Shown: positions 24,180-34,197 of the stretch, piece by piece
Layout: the number at the start of each line of letters is the position of its first letter
Numbering within the stretch: the first letter of the stretch is position 1
Source of the DNA: Maribellus luteus
GTDB taxonomy: Bacteria > Bacteroidota > Bacteroidia > Bacteroidales > Prolixibacteraceae
Direction of reading: 5' to 3'
DNA: 64,000 bases
Assembly (NCBI RefSeq): GCF_003576475.1
Contig: NZ_QWGR01000001.1
Location: 310,001 to 374,000, forward strand
Notes under the pieces: model-generated
The model's database searches: none
Told to the model about the DNA's origin: nothing
What the model saw: only the letters and a program-made list of their open reading frames with translations
Position numbers and translations under genes: made by a program

Positions 24180-26066
24180 TTACACCAACTCACTTAACTC
24201 CAGCCACCTCATTTCTTTTTCATCGAGAAGGGTTTTTATCTTGTCCAGTTCCAGCGATTTCTCGTATAGTTCATCGTGTGGAAGACTGCCCGAATTCATG
24301 GCCTCCTCCAGTTCTTCCTTTTGCTGTTCCAGTGCCGGGATGTCCTTTTCAAGCTGTTCAAATTCGCGCTTTTCGTTGAACGTAAGTTTGCGTTTGCCCT
24401 GGCCCTTTTCTTCCGTCTTTACCTTTGCCTGAACCTTTTCCTGTGCCTGATTCTGAGCCTTTGCCTTCGCCTGTTCTCTTTCCTGGTCTTCCTCTACCTT
24501 ATTGCGGTAAATGGTGTAATTCCCCGGGAAATCGCTGACCGTTCCTTCGCCTTCAAAAACAAAAAGATGGTCTACGATTTTATCCATAAAAAAACGGTCG
24601 TGCGAAACTACCACTACACAACCCGCAAATGCTTTCAGGTAATCTTCGAGCACATTCAGGGTGATAATATCCAGATCGTTGGTTGGCTCGTCGAGGATCA
24701 GAAAGTTGGGGTTTTGCATCAAAACGGTACATAAATACAGCCGTCGCTGTTCGCCTCCACTCAATTTTTCAATGTAGTTGTATTGTGTTTCAGGTGGAAA
24801 CAAAAAGCGGGTGAGCATTTGTGTGGCGCTCATTTTTGTACCGTCTTCAAAGTGAATGAATTCGGCAATTTTCTGAACAGCCTCAATTACCTTTTCCTTT
24901 GGATCGAAGTCAATTCCGTCCTGGCGGTAATACCCAAATTTGATGGTTGGGCCAATATCAATCGTGCCGGTATCGGGAGTGAGTGTTTGTGTCAGCAAAT
25001 TCAGAAAGGTTGACTTTCCGGTACCGTTGTTGCCAATAATGCCCACTTTCTCGAAACGCTGAAACTTATAGGTAAAATCCTCGATCAGCTTTACTCCGGG
25101 AAATGACTTTGAAACATGCTCCAGTTCAACAATTTTTTTCCCCAGGCGGGCCGATTGTACGTTCATTTCCACTTTGTTGTCGCGGAAATTATGCGAGGCT
25201 TTGTCTTGCAGGTCGTAAAAAGCATTGATACGGTATTTGGCTTTGTGACTGCGGGCCTGTGGCATACGGCGCATCCATTCAATTTCGGTGCGAAGCAGGT
25301 TCTTGGCTTTGGCAACTGTGGCTTGTTGCATCTGAACCCGTTCCTCTCTTTTTTCCAGAAAATAGGAGTAGTTCCCCTGGTAGCGATAAATCTGGTTGTC
25401 TTCCATTTCGATGATCTCGTTACACACGCGGTCAAGAAAATAGCGGTCGTGCGTAACCATCAGAAGGGTCGATTTTGTTTTTTCGAGGTAGGCTTCCAGC
25501 CATTCGATCATTTCCAGATCGAGGTGGTTGGTGGGCTCATCCAGGATCAGTAGGTCGGGTTGATTGATCAGCACTTTTGCCAGTGCCAGCCGCTTTTTTT
25601 GTCCGCCTGAAAGCTGCGAAACTTTTTGTTCGAGGAAATTAACTTTCAGCTGGGTGAGTATTTGTTTTATCTCTACTTCGATGGACCACGCACCCAGTTC
25701 ATCCAGTTTTGATGAAATGGCGGCAATTTCTTCCTGGTTATTTTTGGCCAGTGCCAGCTCAAAGGCTTTTATGGCATTGATTTTCTCGTTGTCGGTTTCG
25801 AAAATCTCTTCAATAACGGTATGATTGGGATTCAGAGCCGGTATCTGTTCGAAATACCCGATTCGCACATCGTTGGTAAGCGTAATCGTGCCTTCGTCGG
25901 GCGATTCTTTTCCTGCCAGAAGGTCCAGCAGTGTTGATTTTCCAGTGCCGTTTTTGGCGATAAGGGCCACCTTTTGCCCTTCAAATACGGTAAACGATAT
26001 ATTTTCGAAAAGCAAAAGTTCTCCCCAGCGTTTCGATAGGTTTTCTCCCTGTAAAAATGGTTTCAT
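24180..26066 (-). CDS. uup: ABC-F family ATPase, Uup type
   Basis: 628 residues, soluble, with two ABC domains. Domain 1: Walker A KNGTGKST (38-45), signature LSGGQKKRL, Walker B LLILDEPTNHLDL. Domain 2: NNGTGKST, LSGGEQRRL, FLILDEPTNDLDI. No transmembrane part. The inter-domain linker contains EWMRRMPQARSHKAK, and the C-terminal extension (about 535-628) is a charged coiled coil (FEQLEKDIPALEQQKEELEE), the feature that marks Uup among ABC-F proteins. ABC-F members act on the ribosome; Uup has been linked to DNA transposition and translation stress. It lies 8 bp after the serine hydrolase gene and is probably co-transcribed with it. Confidence 0.88.
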   Translation of the reverse strand: MKPFLQGENLSKRWGELLLFENISFTVFEGQKVALIAKNGTGKSTLLDLLAGKESPDEGTITLTNDVRIGYFEQIPALNPNHTVIEEIFETDNEKINAIKAFELALAKNNQEEIAAISSKLDELGAWSIEVEIKQILTQLKVNFLEQKVSQLSGGQKKRLALAKVLINQPDLLILDEPTNHLDLEMIEWLEAYLEKTKSTLLMVTHDRYFLDRVCNEIIEMEDNQIYRYQGNYSYFLEKREERVQMQQATVAKAKNLLRTEIEWMRRMPQARSHKAKYRINAFYDLQDKASHNFRDNKVEMNVQSARLGKKIVELEHVSKSFPGVKLIEDFTYKFQRFEKVGIIGNNGTGKSTFLNLLTQTLTPDTGTIDIGPTIKFGYYRQDGIDFDPKEKVIEAVQKIAEFIHFEDGTKMSATQMLTRFLFPPETQYNYIEKLSGGEQRRLYLCTVLMQNPNFLILDEPTNDLDIITLNVLEDYLKAFAGCVVVVSHDRFFMDKIVDHLFVFEGEGTVSDFPGNYTIYRNKVEEDQEREQAKAKAQNQAQEKVQAKVKTEEKGQGKRKLTFNEKREFEQLEKDIPALEQQKEELEEAMNSGSLPHDELYEKSLELDKIKTLLDEKEMRWLELSELV

Positions 26067-26074
26067 GAAGTGTG

Positions 26075-27334
26075 TTACGATTTATCGTCAATGTTTTTGG
26101 CCGAAGAATTTTCCATTGCGATTCTTTCTTTTTCGGCAAAAATAAGGTTCAGAAAGTCCGGAATGTTCTGTGCACTTTCGCTCACCGGCGAATTGGTAAG
26201 AAGTGCAATACCGATTTCTTCATCTTCGCAATAGGCCATTTCTGCCTTGTAGCCGGAAACATAACCACCGTGGTAGGCCACTTTTCGTCCTTTGTAATCG
26301 ACAATTCTCCAGCCAATGGAATATTGTTTGGATTGAACTCCTTTTCCCCAACTGCGGAAATAACCACGATTCAAGGGCGATTTTACGAGTGGTGTTAATA
26401 TGGTTTCGCGGACTTTGTCCGAAATAACTTTTGAGTCAGGATCGGTAAGATTTGCCAGCAACTGTCCCAGGTCGGAAATGCTTGCATTTACTCCCGCCGC
26501 AGGTGCTGTGGAATAATACCGGTCGTTTAGTTTCAAGGCCTTAAAATGGCGGTTCCCCACATTTTGATGAGGATAAGCTTTGTTCTCGTTTTCCTTAAAG
26601 GCTTCAAAACCGGTAGAGGCATCCTGCATCTGAAAAGGAACAAAAACTTTTTCACGCATGAGGTGGTCAAAACTTTGCTTGGTTTTGGCCGAAGCAACCG
26701 GGTCGTAAAGACTGTACATCACATTTTGGTAGCCATATATTTCGCCGGGTGCTGCTGTTAACGGAACTTCTGGTAAGCGTTCAATAATTTTTACAAGCGG
26801 AACATGGTCTTCCACCATTAAGTCGTAGGCATGGGGCACCAGTCCTGTGGTGTGGCTTAATAAATGCCTGACGGTAAGCTCTTGTGCACAATGCGGATCA
26901 TGTAAGGAAAATCCGGGAATATAATCGGCTACTTTGTCATCGAGTTTAACCAGGTTCTCATCGTCAAGAATACCCGCTAAAACACCGGTAATGGATTTGG
27001 AGACAGAAGCCAGACGGAAAATCGTGTTTTTATCTACCGGATCTTTTGTGCCCGCTTTTCGAACACCGTAACATTTTAATAAGGCAATCCGGCCTTTGTA
27101 CGTAACAACGGCGGCAGCGCCAACAGTTCCCGATTGTTTTATATTTTCAGATAGAATACTGTCGAACCGATCAAGCGTAGATTGTATTTCAACAACCGGA
27201 TTATAAACGGGTTCCGGTTCTTCCAGTTCTTCTGTTTTTATATTAACGGGTTGCTTTACAAACGAATGCACCGTAAATGTTAGAATCAGAAGTACTGAAA
27301 CTATTACCACGAAATAAATCTTTTTTCTAGCCAT
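26075..27334 (-). CDS. Serine hydrolase of the class C beta-lactamase / penicillin-binding family
   Basis: 419 residues from the ATG at 27334, with an uncleaved-looking N-terminal signal anchor (about 5-24), so periplasmic. Catalytic motifs: Ser110-x-x-Lys113 (LASVSKSITG), Tyr202-x-Asn204 (GYQNVMYSLYDPVA) and HGG near residue 365 (VAYHGGYVSGYKA). HLLSHTTGL is the usual family marker. Such enzymes are D,D-peptidases, esterases or beta-lactamases; resistance function cannot be inferred. Promoter box TATTTTTG lies 27 bp before the start. Followed directly by uup. Confidence 0.9.
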   Translation of the reverse strand: MARKKIYFVVIVSVLLILTFTVHSFVKQPVNIKTEELEEPEPVYNPVVEIQSTLDRFDSILSENIKQSGTVGAAAVVTYKGRIALLKCYGVRKAGTKDPVDKNTIFRLASVSKSITGVLAGILDDENLVKLDDKVADYIPGFSLHDPHCAQELTVRHLLSHTTGLVPHAYDLMVEDHVPLVKIIERLPEVPLTAAPGEIYGYQNVMYSLYDPVASAKTKQSFDHLMREKVFVPFQMQDASTGFEAFKENENKAYPHQNVGNRHFKALKLNDRYYSTAPAAGVNASISDLGQLLANLTDPDSKVISDKVRETILTPLVKSPLNRGYFRSWGKGVQSKQYSIGWRIVDYKGRKVAYHGGYVSGYKAEMAYCEDEEIGIALLTNSPVSESAQNIPDFLNLIFAEKERIAMENSSAKNIDDKS

Positions 27335-27360
27335 CAACACCTTTCCTTCCGAGTTTGAAA

Positions 27361-27368
27361 CAAAAATA
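27361..27368 (-). promoter_or_regulatory. -7 box of serine hydrolase-uup operon
   Basis: TATTTTTG on the minus strand (plus-strand CAAAAATA), 26 bp from the ATG. No clear -33 element. Confidence 0.5.
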
Positions 27369-27456
27369 TAACTTCTGCGACGGAATAAAAGTATTCTGAT
27401 ACATTTAGAATTGATTTTTTATTCACTACCGGGTTTTGATAACGATATCAAAACAA

Positions 27457-27482
27457 AAAAAGCCGGTCATCACCGGCTTTTT
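27457..27482. terminator. Orphan terminator-like hairpin between two divergent promoters
   Basis: Stem AAAAAGCCGGT (27457-27467), loop CATC, ACCGGCTTTTT (27472-27482). It has a T-run in both directions, but it lies upstream of both the leftward serine hydrolase promoter (27361) and the rightward nth promoter (27608), so it terminates neither gene. Confidence 0.75.
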
Positions 27483-27607
27483 ATACGTCTGTTTAATTAT
27501 TTGCTTAAAACCACTTCTATAAAGGGGAGAAATGATACTTAAGAAATACACTCAATAAGACAATGTACAAGCAAAATTGTTACAGACGGAAAGAAAAAAA
27601 ATTAAAT

Positions 27608-27615
27608 TATTTTTG
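27608..27615 (+). promoter_or_regulatory. nth promoter -7 box
   Basis: TATTTTTG, 16 bp before the nth ATG, giving a very short leader. No -33 at ideal spacing. Confidence 0.45.
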
Positions 27616-27631
27616 AAAAAACATTTTAAGA

Positions 27632-28279
27632 ATGCGAAAAAAAGAGTTATTCGACCGTGTGATTGCCTATTTTGAGGAAACGATGCCGATTGCAGAAACC
27701 GAACTGGATTACCAAAATCCATTCGAATTGATTGTAGCAGTGATACTGTCGGCCCAGTGTACCGACAAGCGTGTGAACCAAATCACACCCGATTTACTCA
27801 AGCGTTTTCCAACTCCTTACAAAATGGCAGAGGCCGAGGTTGCCGAAGTTTTTGATTACATCAGAAGTTGTTCGTACCCCAATAACAAGGCAAAGCATTT
27901 GGTGGGAATGGCTCAGAAACTTATCGAATTGTATGATGGGGAAGTGCCAAGCGATGTGGATGATCTTCAAAAACTGCCGGGGGTAGGGCGTAAAACCGCC
28001 AACGTGATTGCTTCGGTGGTTTACAACAAACCCGCTTTGGCCGTGGATACGCATGTATTTCGGGTAGCAGCGCGAATTGGTTTAAGCACTAATGCAAAGA
28101 CTCCGTTGGCTACCGAGATACAGTTGATGAAATACATTCCCGAAGAGTTGGTCCCCAAAGCGCATCACTGGCTTATCCTGCACGGGCGTTACACCTGTGT
28201 GGCCCGAAAACCAAAATGCGAAAAGTGCGGCTTAACTGAAATCTGTAAATACTATCAGAAAGAAGTAGCCGGCAAATAG
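27632..28279 (+). CDS. nth: Endonuclease III (DNA glycosylase/AP lyase)
   Basis: 215 residues, full length. It removes oxidised pyrimidines and nicks the abasic site in base excision repair. The helix-hairpin-helix LPGVGRKTANVIA carries catalytic Lys121, and Asp139 lies in AVDTHVFRVAAR. The C-terminal iron-sulfur loop has Cys189, Cys196, Cys199 and Cys205 (C-x6-C-x2-C-x5-C), all present. Cytoplasmic housekeeping gene transcribed alone. Its stop codon lies inside a small hairpin. Confidence 0.97.
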   Translation: MRKKELFDRVIAYFEETMPIAETELDYQNPFELIVAVILSAQCTDKRVNQITPDLLKRFPTPYKMAEAEVAEVFDYIRSCSYPNNKAKHLVGMAQKLIELYDGEVPSDVDDLQKLPGVGRKTANVIASVVYNKPALAVDTHVFRVAARIGLSTNAKTPLATEIQLMKYIPEELVPKAHHWLILHGRYTCVARKPKCEKCGLTEICKYYQKEVAGK

Positions 28280-28283
28280 CCGG
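28269..28283 (+). other. Weak hairpin over the nth stop codon
   Basis: CCGGC (28269-28273), loop AAATA, GCCGG (28279-28283), then ACAGTTTTATT. Only 5 bp. Similar in sequence and placement to the stronger terminator over the stop of the small gene at 32918. Confidence 0.4.
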
Positions 28284-28428
28284 ACAGTTTTATTATGTGT
28301 CGAGTGTAGTACAGCGCTAGGCAGGGAGAATGAATTTGACCCTTCCTCTAATCCTTCCCTCCGAGAATCTACTGTTTATACACAAATATGAATTTTGAAA
28401 AAGCTAGAAAATAAGAAATAAATAATAA

Positions 28429-28504
28429 GGAATAAAGAATAAAAGAAAGTGTTGCAAACGGAATAATTTGAGCCAATATTTTTTGATTTCTTATTCTTTA
28501 TTCC
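28429..28504. repeat. Inverted repeat in nth-araA gap
   Basis: GGAATAAAGAATAA (28429-28442) and TTATTCTTTATTCC (28491-28504), 14 bp perfect with a 48-nt spacer; pairing can continue imperfectly outward. The 638-bp gap between nth and araA also has a 9-bp hairpin (TCTTTCCCT 28693-28701 / AGGGAAAGA 28709-28717) and the araA terminator; no gene could be supported. Confidence 0.6.
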
Positions 28505-28835
28505 ATGTTTCTTATTGAAAATCATTCGTATTTTCTTCAAATCCCAGCCAAAAGATGTGTATAGAGGGTAGTTCGGGAATGGACGGATGATCAGCCGGTG
28601 GTTTTACGTTCTGAATAATTTGAACTGAGAGCTGTTTCCCAAGGATGAATTGGAAGATAAATATAAAGCATTTTTACATTGCTATCCAATCGTCTTTCCC
28701 TGCAAGGTAGGGAAAGATAAGAGATAGGGTAAAGAAGAGCTAAACGCATTAAATGAAGCCTAGCCGTAAATTTACTCGTACTCCACAACTTTTAAAACTG
28801 TTCCCAAATAATTCAGCACTTTCTTTGATATTCTG

Positions 28836-28869
28836 AAAAATACCCGGCGAAAACGGGCTTCACCGGGTA
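28836..28869 (-). terminator. araA terminator
   Basis: On the minus strand TACCCGG (28869-28863) pairs with CCGGGTA (28847-28841) and is followed by TTTTT (28840-28836). It begins 49 bp after the araA stop. Confidence 0.75.
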
Positions 28870-28917
28870 GAACTACTTTATCTATGGAAACTTAAACCAA
28901 TTGTTTGTCAGGGGTAA

Positions 28918-30423
28918 TTAAATTCCTTTTGCCAGCAGGTAATACACTTCATTCCATTTTAGTTCTTTTTTGAGTTCCGGAACTTTTGTGTTTTTATCGA
29001 TGATTACATATTCTACGTCGGCATATTCTGCAAACGTTTCAATAAAATCGGGTGTTAATGCCAGCGTGAATACCGAGTGGTGAGTGCCGCCCGCATAAAT
29101 CCAGGCTGCAGCCCCGTCGGCCAGGTTCGGCGCCGGTTTCCAGAATGCGGAAGCCACCGGTAATTTGGGCATTTTTCCCAGAGGTTCAATTACCTCAAGT
29201 GTATTTGCAATCAGCCGGAAACGGTTTCCCATATCGATCATGGTAACGTTCAACGCATCGCCGGTGGCGCTTTCAAAGATCAGGCGGGCCGGCGCATCTT
29301 TGCCACCGATTCCCAAAGGTTGAACTTCCAAACGTGGTTTTTTAGCGGCTATCGTAGGGCAAATCTCCAGCATGTGGGCGCCCAACACTGCTTCGTTTGC
29401 CGAATCCATGTGGTAGGTATAGTCTTCCATAAAAGAGCTTCCGCCTTTCATTCCGGCCGACATGGTTTTTACAATGCGAAGTAAGGCCGCCTGCTTCCAG
29501 TCGCCTTCGGCACCAAAACCGTAACCGGCTTCCATTAAACGCTGAGAAGCGAGGCCGGGCAACTGGCTCAGTCCTGTCAGGTTTTCGAAGTTGGTGGTGA
29601 ACGCCTTAAAATTACCATCTTTCATAAAACGTTTTAAGGCAATTTCGTAACGCGCCTGAACCCTTACATTTTCATGAAATTCTCTGCCGGGCTTGCAGTT
29701 TTCAGCCACTTCGTATTGTGCTTCGTATTCTTTGTACAGTTCGTTCACTTCAGCATCGGTAACTTGTTCGATATAAGCAACTAGATCGCCTACGCCGAAA
29801 GCACTGATTTGCCATCCGAATTTGATCTGAGCTTCCACTTTGTCGCCTTCAGTTACGGCTACTTCGCGCATGTTGTCACCAAAACGGGCCACTCTCAGCG
29901 CTTGCGAATCGGCCCAGCCAGTGGCAGTTCTGCACCACATGGCCACCTGGTCCTGAACTTTTGGATCGGCCCAGTGCCCCACCACTACTTTGCGGTTTTT
30001 GCGCATCCGGGCGTTAATAAAACCGTATTCACGCCCGCCGTGGGCACTTTGGTGCAGGTTCATATAATCCATGTCGATGTCACTCCACGGAAGATCGCGG
30101 TTGAACTGCGTATGAAGGTGCATGTATGGTTTGCTGAGTGCTTTCAGTCCTCCAATCCACATTTTGGCCGGAGAGAAAGTGTGCATCCAGGTGATGATAC
30201 CAATGCAGTTTTTATCGGCACTGGCCTGTACGCAAATATCCAGAATCTCATCGGGTGTTTTCACCACCGGTTTAAAAATAACCGGAACCGGAATTTTTCC
30301 CGAGGCGTTTAAACCATCAACAATTTTTGAAGAATCTTCGTCAACTTGCTGCAATGTTTTTGGACCGTATAAATGTTGACTTCCAGTGACGAACCAAATT
30401 TCCATCTGTTTAAAATCTGCCAT
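28918..30423 (-). CDS. araA: L-arabinose isomerase
   Basis: 501 residues, full length. It converts L-arabinose to L-ribulose in the cytoplasm. Active-site residues fall at the standard positions: Glu306 (GAEGDWKQAAL), Glu333 (FMEDYTYHM), His350 (GAHMLEI) and a His in GTHHSVF (448-449). FVTGSQHLYG and HTQFNRDLPW are family signatures. No araB, araD or transporter is adjacent, so the rest of the arabinose pathway must be elsewhere. A dyad TGTAAT-A-ATTACA lies about 50 bp upstream and may be an operator. Confidence 0.98.
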   Translation of the reverse strand: MADFKQMEIWFVTGSQHLYGPKTLQQVDEDSSKIVDGLNASGKIPVPVIFKPVVKTPDEILDICVQASADKNCIGIITWMHTFSPAKMWIGGLKALSKPYMHLHTQFNRDLPWSDIDMDYMNLHQSAHGGREYGFINARMRKNRKVVVGHWADPKVQDQVAMWCRTATGWADSQALRVARFGDNMREVAVTEGDKVEAQIKFGWQISAFGVGDLVAYIEQVTDAEVNELYKEYEAQYEVAENCKPGREFHENVRVQARYEIALKRFMKDGNFKAFTTNFENLTGLSQLPGLASQRLMEAGYGFGAEGDWKQAALLRIVKTMSAGMKGGSSFMEDYTYHMDSANEAVLGAHMLEICPTIAAKKPRLEVQPLGIGGKDAPARLIFESATGDALNVTMIDMGNRFRLIANTLEVIEPLGKMPKLPVASAFWKPAPNLADGAAAWIYAGGTHHSVFTLALTPDFIETFAEYADVEYVIIDKNTKVPELKKELKWNEVYYLLAKGI

Positions 30424-30471
30424 GTTTTATCGATTTAAGTTTGATTACGAATGTAGCAAATTTTAGATAAA

Positions 30472-30484
30472 TGTAATAATTACA
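30472..30484. promoter_or_regulatory. Candidate operator upstream of araA
   Basis: TGTAATAATTACA has 6-bp half sites around a central A, with further A/T matches on both flanks. It lies 49-61 bp before the araA start. No regulator gene is adjacent. Confidence 0.35.
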
Positions 30485-30537
30485 CTTTTAGGAATTTGGA
30501 AAAATTTCCCTTTGTACTTGTTCATCGTGTTTTAAAA

Positions 30538-31950
<1,413 letters not shown>

Positions 31951-32067
31951 ATGGAAGCTCGTTTCTTTCAAGGTTACATGTTTTTATTGATACCCGTAAA
32001 GATATCAATTAATGTGGGAACCTATTTTTGAGCTTTGCAAAATTTGAGGTGAGCTTTTTCGCCTGTA

Positions 32068-32340
32068 TCAATAGCGGATGGTAAATTCAGAAAAAACACT
32101 TACGACCTGCATTTCTAGTTTGTGCAGGCCGGAAACATGAGAGCGTGTAGGCCCAATCCGGAGATAATCGGTAAAAGTATCGACGTCTGTTGGGTGTCCC
32201 TGCACCAGTACAAGCACCGAACCGTCGGGGGCGTTCTTCACCCATCCTTTTAGTCCAAGAATATCGGCTTGCTTTTTGGTGAAATACCGGAAGCCAACTC
32301 CCTGCACTCTTCCGTTTACTTTAATTTCGTACTGAACCAT
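32068..32340 (-). CDS. acyP: Acylphosphatase
   Basis: 90 residues, the normal size. It hydrolyses acyl phosphates. The P-loop-like motif GRVQGVGFRYF carries catalytic Arg18, and Asn36 lies in GWVKNAPDGSV. It is 58 bp downstream of a small membrane-protein gene on the same strand, possibly co-transcribed. Confidence 0.95.
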   Translation of the reverse strand: MVQYEIKVNGRVQGVGFRYFTKKQADILGLKGWVKNAPDGSVLVLVQGHPTDVDTFTDYLRIGPTRSHVSGLHKLEMQVVSVFSEFTIRY

Positions 32341-32398
32341 ATCCGAAAGAACGGTTTTAAGCCGGAAGTTGTTGACCGTAGCTTTGTGTTTTCACGCA

Positions 32399-32758
32399 TC
32401 AGGAGTTTTTGAAAAGCTCCACGGTTTCCGGGTTACTCAGCACCCAAATTGAATAAACACCAATCGCGGTCCCCACGGGAAAACTCACCAGGTCAAAAAC
32501 CGAAAGGATTAGTGTCAGGATGCGCGCCCATTCTTTTTTCCGAAACAGGCCGATACCGGCGACAATTCCCGGCAGGCTCAATACGGTTGCAAATACGATC
32601 ATTACATTGGCGATAATCGATAAAACCATTTGCGCTTCGTGTTCCCCGGTAAAATCGCCGATAAAGTGAAGCAGAGCAAATAGAACTCCTGCTACAACCA
32701 ACCCGAGCAGGCGCAAGCCGATTTGCAGTGCTGCCAGTAGATTTACATGTTTTTCCAT
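32399..32758 (-). CDS. Small four-helix membrane protein of unknown function
   Basis: 119 residues, nearly all hydrophobic, with four predicted membrane spans (about 8-30, 44-66, 72-90 with a short basic break FRKKEWARI, and 92-112). No functional motif is visible. The pattern resembles small uncharacterised inner-membrane proteins common in Bacteroidota. Upstream of acyP on the same strand. Confidence 0.75.
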   Translation of the reverse strand: MEKHVNLLAALQIGLRLLGLVVAGVLFALLHFIGDFTGEHEAQMVLSIIANVMIVFATVLSLPGIVAGIGLFRKKEWARILTLILSVFDLVSFPVGTAIGVYSIWVLSNPETVELFKNS

Positions 32759-32886
32759 GATGTTGTTGTTTTTTGTTTCCCTAAAATTAAAAAGCCTTAA
32801 GAGAAGAATTGTTAAGTTTTAGACGAACCAGAACAATTCATCGTTAAAATAGTTATTTCGTTGGGGATTATTTTATTTCAAAAGAG

Positions 32887-32894
32887 TAATTTTG
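32887..32894 (+). promoter_or_regulatory. -7 box of the small gene at 32918
   Basis: TAATTTTG, a perfect TAnnTTTG, 23 bp before the ATG. A TTG at 32861-32863 is 23 nt upstream. Confidence 0.45.
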
Positions 32895-32917
32895 CATTCT
32901 AAAATCTAGGAAAGAAA

Positions 32918-33166
32918 ATGGAAGTTTTAAAAGTTATTTTGATGGCGGTTGCATTAGTGGCAATTGGAATGCTCGGAATGGCCATTACCATGTTAGTGAA
33001 GAAGGGCGGAAAATTTCCAAATACGCACGTTAGCGGAAACAAGTACCTGAAAGAGCAAGGAGTTAGCTGTGCCCAAACACAGGACCGTCTTGCCCAGCGG
33101 GAAGCCTGGAAACAGGTTAGTTACAAGAACGCATCTTTTACACCAGATATGAAAGCCGGCAAATAA
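32918..33166 (+). CDS. Small membrane-anchored protein of unknown function
   Basis: 82 residues. The N-terminus is one hydrophobic helix (VILMAVALVAIGMLGMAITMLV, about 6-27, shown in part), followed by a polar tail with GKFPNTHVSGNKYLKEQGVSC and no recognised domain. It is the kind of short conserved 'membrane or secreted' protein seen in this phylum. The promoter box and the terminator at its stop both support a real gene. Confidence 0.75.
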   Translation: MEVLKVILMAVALVAIGMLGMAITMLVKKGGKFPNTHVSGNKYLKEQGVSCAQTQDRLAQREAWKQVSYKNASFTPDMKAGK

Positions 33167-33178
33167 CCGGCTTTTTTT
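33152..33178 (+). terminator. Terminator overlapping the stop codon of the 82-residue gene
   Basis: AAAGCCGG (33152-33159) with CCGGCTTT (33167-33174) and a T-run to 33178. The TAA stop (33164-33166) lies in the loop, so the last codons form the left arm. Confidence 0.85.
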
Positions 33179-33201
33179 GTGTCACTATTTTCGGCTTGGT
33201 T

Positions 33202-34197
33202 TTACCGGGCTACGTACTGTGAAAAACCTTCCGACATGTAAACCTGGTTGTTGCCCTGATCGTCGGCATAAATAAAATAGATTTCCAGCCCCGGAACTTT
33301 TCGGGCTACTTCAATTCCCGCATCCTTTCCCAAAACCATAAAAGCCGTGGCAAAAGCATCGGCTGTCATGCAATCGTTGGCCAAAACAGTGGAACTAAGT
33401 AGGCTATGCTGCACCGGATAACCCGAAGAAGGATCGATGGTGTGCGCATATTTTTTCCCGTCTTCTTCGTAAAAGTTCAGGTAGTTTCCCGAGGTGGCCA
33501 ATGCATGGTCGGGTAAACGGATGGCGGCATTCAGATCGTTGCTGAATGGATTTTCCACCGGTTCGCGAATGCCAATGGTCCAGGTGCGCCCTTTGTCGTT
33601 GTTTCCTTTGGCAACCACCTCGCCACCTATGTCAACCATAAAGTTCTCACAGCCTTTCTTAGCCAGAAAATCGCCAATCAGGTCACAGGTGTAGCCTTTG
33701 GCAATGGCGCTCATATTTAGCTGAATTTCCGGAATCTCTTTCTCCACTTTCCCGTCAACAATTTTTATTTTCCGGTAGCCGGTAAACGCTTTTAGCGAAT
33801 CCACTACCGTCTGTGTCATTTTTTGGCGGTTCTCGGGGCCAAATCCCCAGGCGCTGATAAGCGGGGCGGCAGTAATATCAAAAGCACCGTTGGTTATTTC
33901 GGCAATCTCCTGCGCCCGGTTAAAGCAGGTAACAAATTCAGGCTCCAGCTTAACCTCTTCGTTGCGGTTAACTTTCGAGATCGTCGATTCTTTTTCGTAA
34001 TGCGAAAAGATCATTGTTAAACGCTGAAATTCCCTGTCAACTTCTTCCTGAAGATCGGAGCCGTCGGGACTTTCATATTTTATACTGTAATAGGTGCCGT
34101 AAACCATTCCGCTGTTGGCCATGTACTTGGCGGTAGGCTGGTTGCAGGCCGACATTAAAAACAATGTAGCTGCCAGAATTATAAAACGTATCTTCAT
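33202..34197 (-). CDS. apbE: FAD:protein FMN transferase (ApbE), lipoprotein
   Basis: 331 residues from the ATG at 34197 (MKIRFIILAATLFLMSAC); an upstream in-frame ATG at 34266 would bury the signal peptide. Lipobox MSAC (Cys16). ApbE attaches FMN covalently to Thr/Ser of flavoproteins such as NqrB/C and RnfG. Signatures: MVYGTYYSIKY, ITAAPLISAWGFG, LNMSAIAKGYTCDLI, MVDIGGEVVAKG, ATSGNY, HTIDPSSGYPV, and metal-site ADAFATAFMVLG. No Nqr or Rnf genes are nearby. Periplasmic face of the inner or outer membrane. Confidence 0.95.
   Translation of the reverse strand: MKIRFIILAATLFLMSACNQPTAKYMANSGMVYGTYYSIKYESPDGSDLQEEVDREFQRLTMIFSHYEKESTISKVNRNEEVKLEPEFVTCFNRAQEIAEITNGAFDITAAPLISAWGFGPENRQKMTQTVVDSLKAFTGYRKIKIVDGKVEKEIPEIQLNMSAIAKGYTCDLIGDFLAKKGCENFMVDIGGEVVAKGNNDKGRTWTIGIREPVENPFSNDLNAAIRLPDHALATSGNYLNFYEEDGKKYAHTIDPSSGYPVQHSLLSSTVLANDCMTADAFATAFMVLGKDAGIEVARKVPGLEIYFIYADDQGNNQVYMSEGFSQYVAR

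Noticed and set aside
24180-26066. ABC transporter ATPase
   Set aside because: Two ABC domains in one soluble protein with a Uup-type coiled coil and no permease gene nearby indicate an ABC-F protein.
28540-28560. TTCAAATCC resembling a tRNA T-loop
   Set aside because: No acceptor, D or anticodon arms could be built around it.
28591-28788. 65-codon minus-strand frame in the nth-araA gap
   Set aside because: No promoter, weak composition and no recognisable features; includes the 9-bp hairpin.
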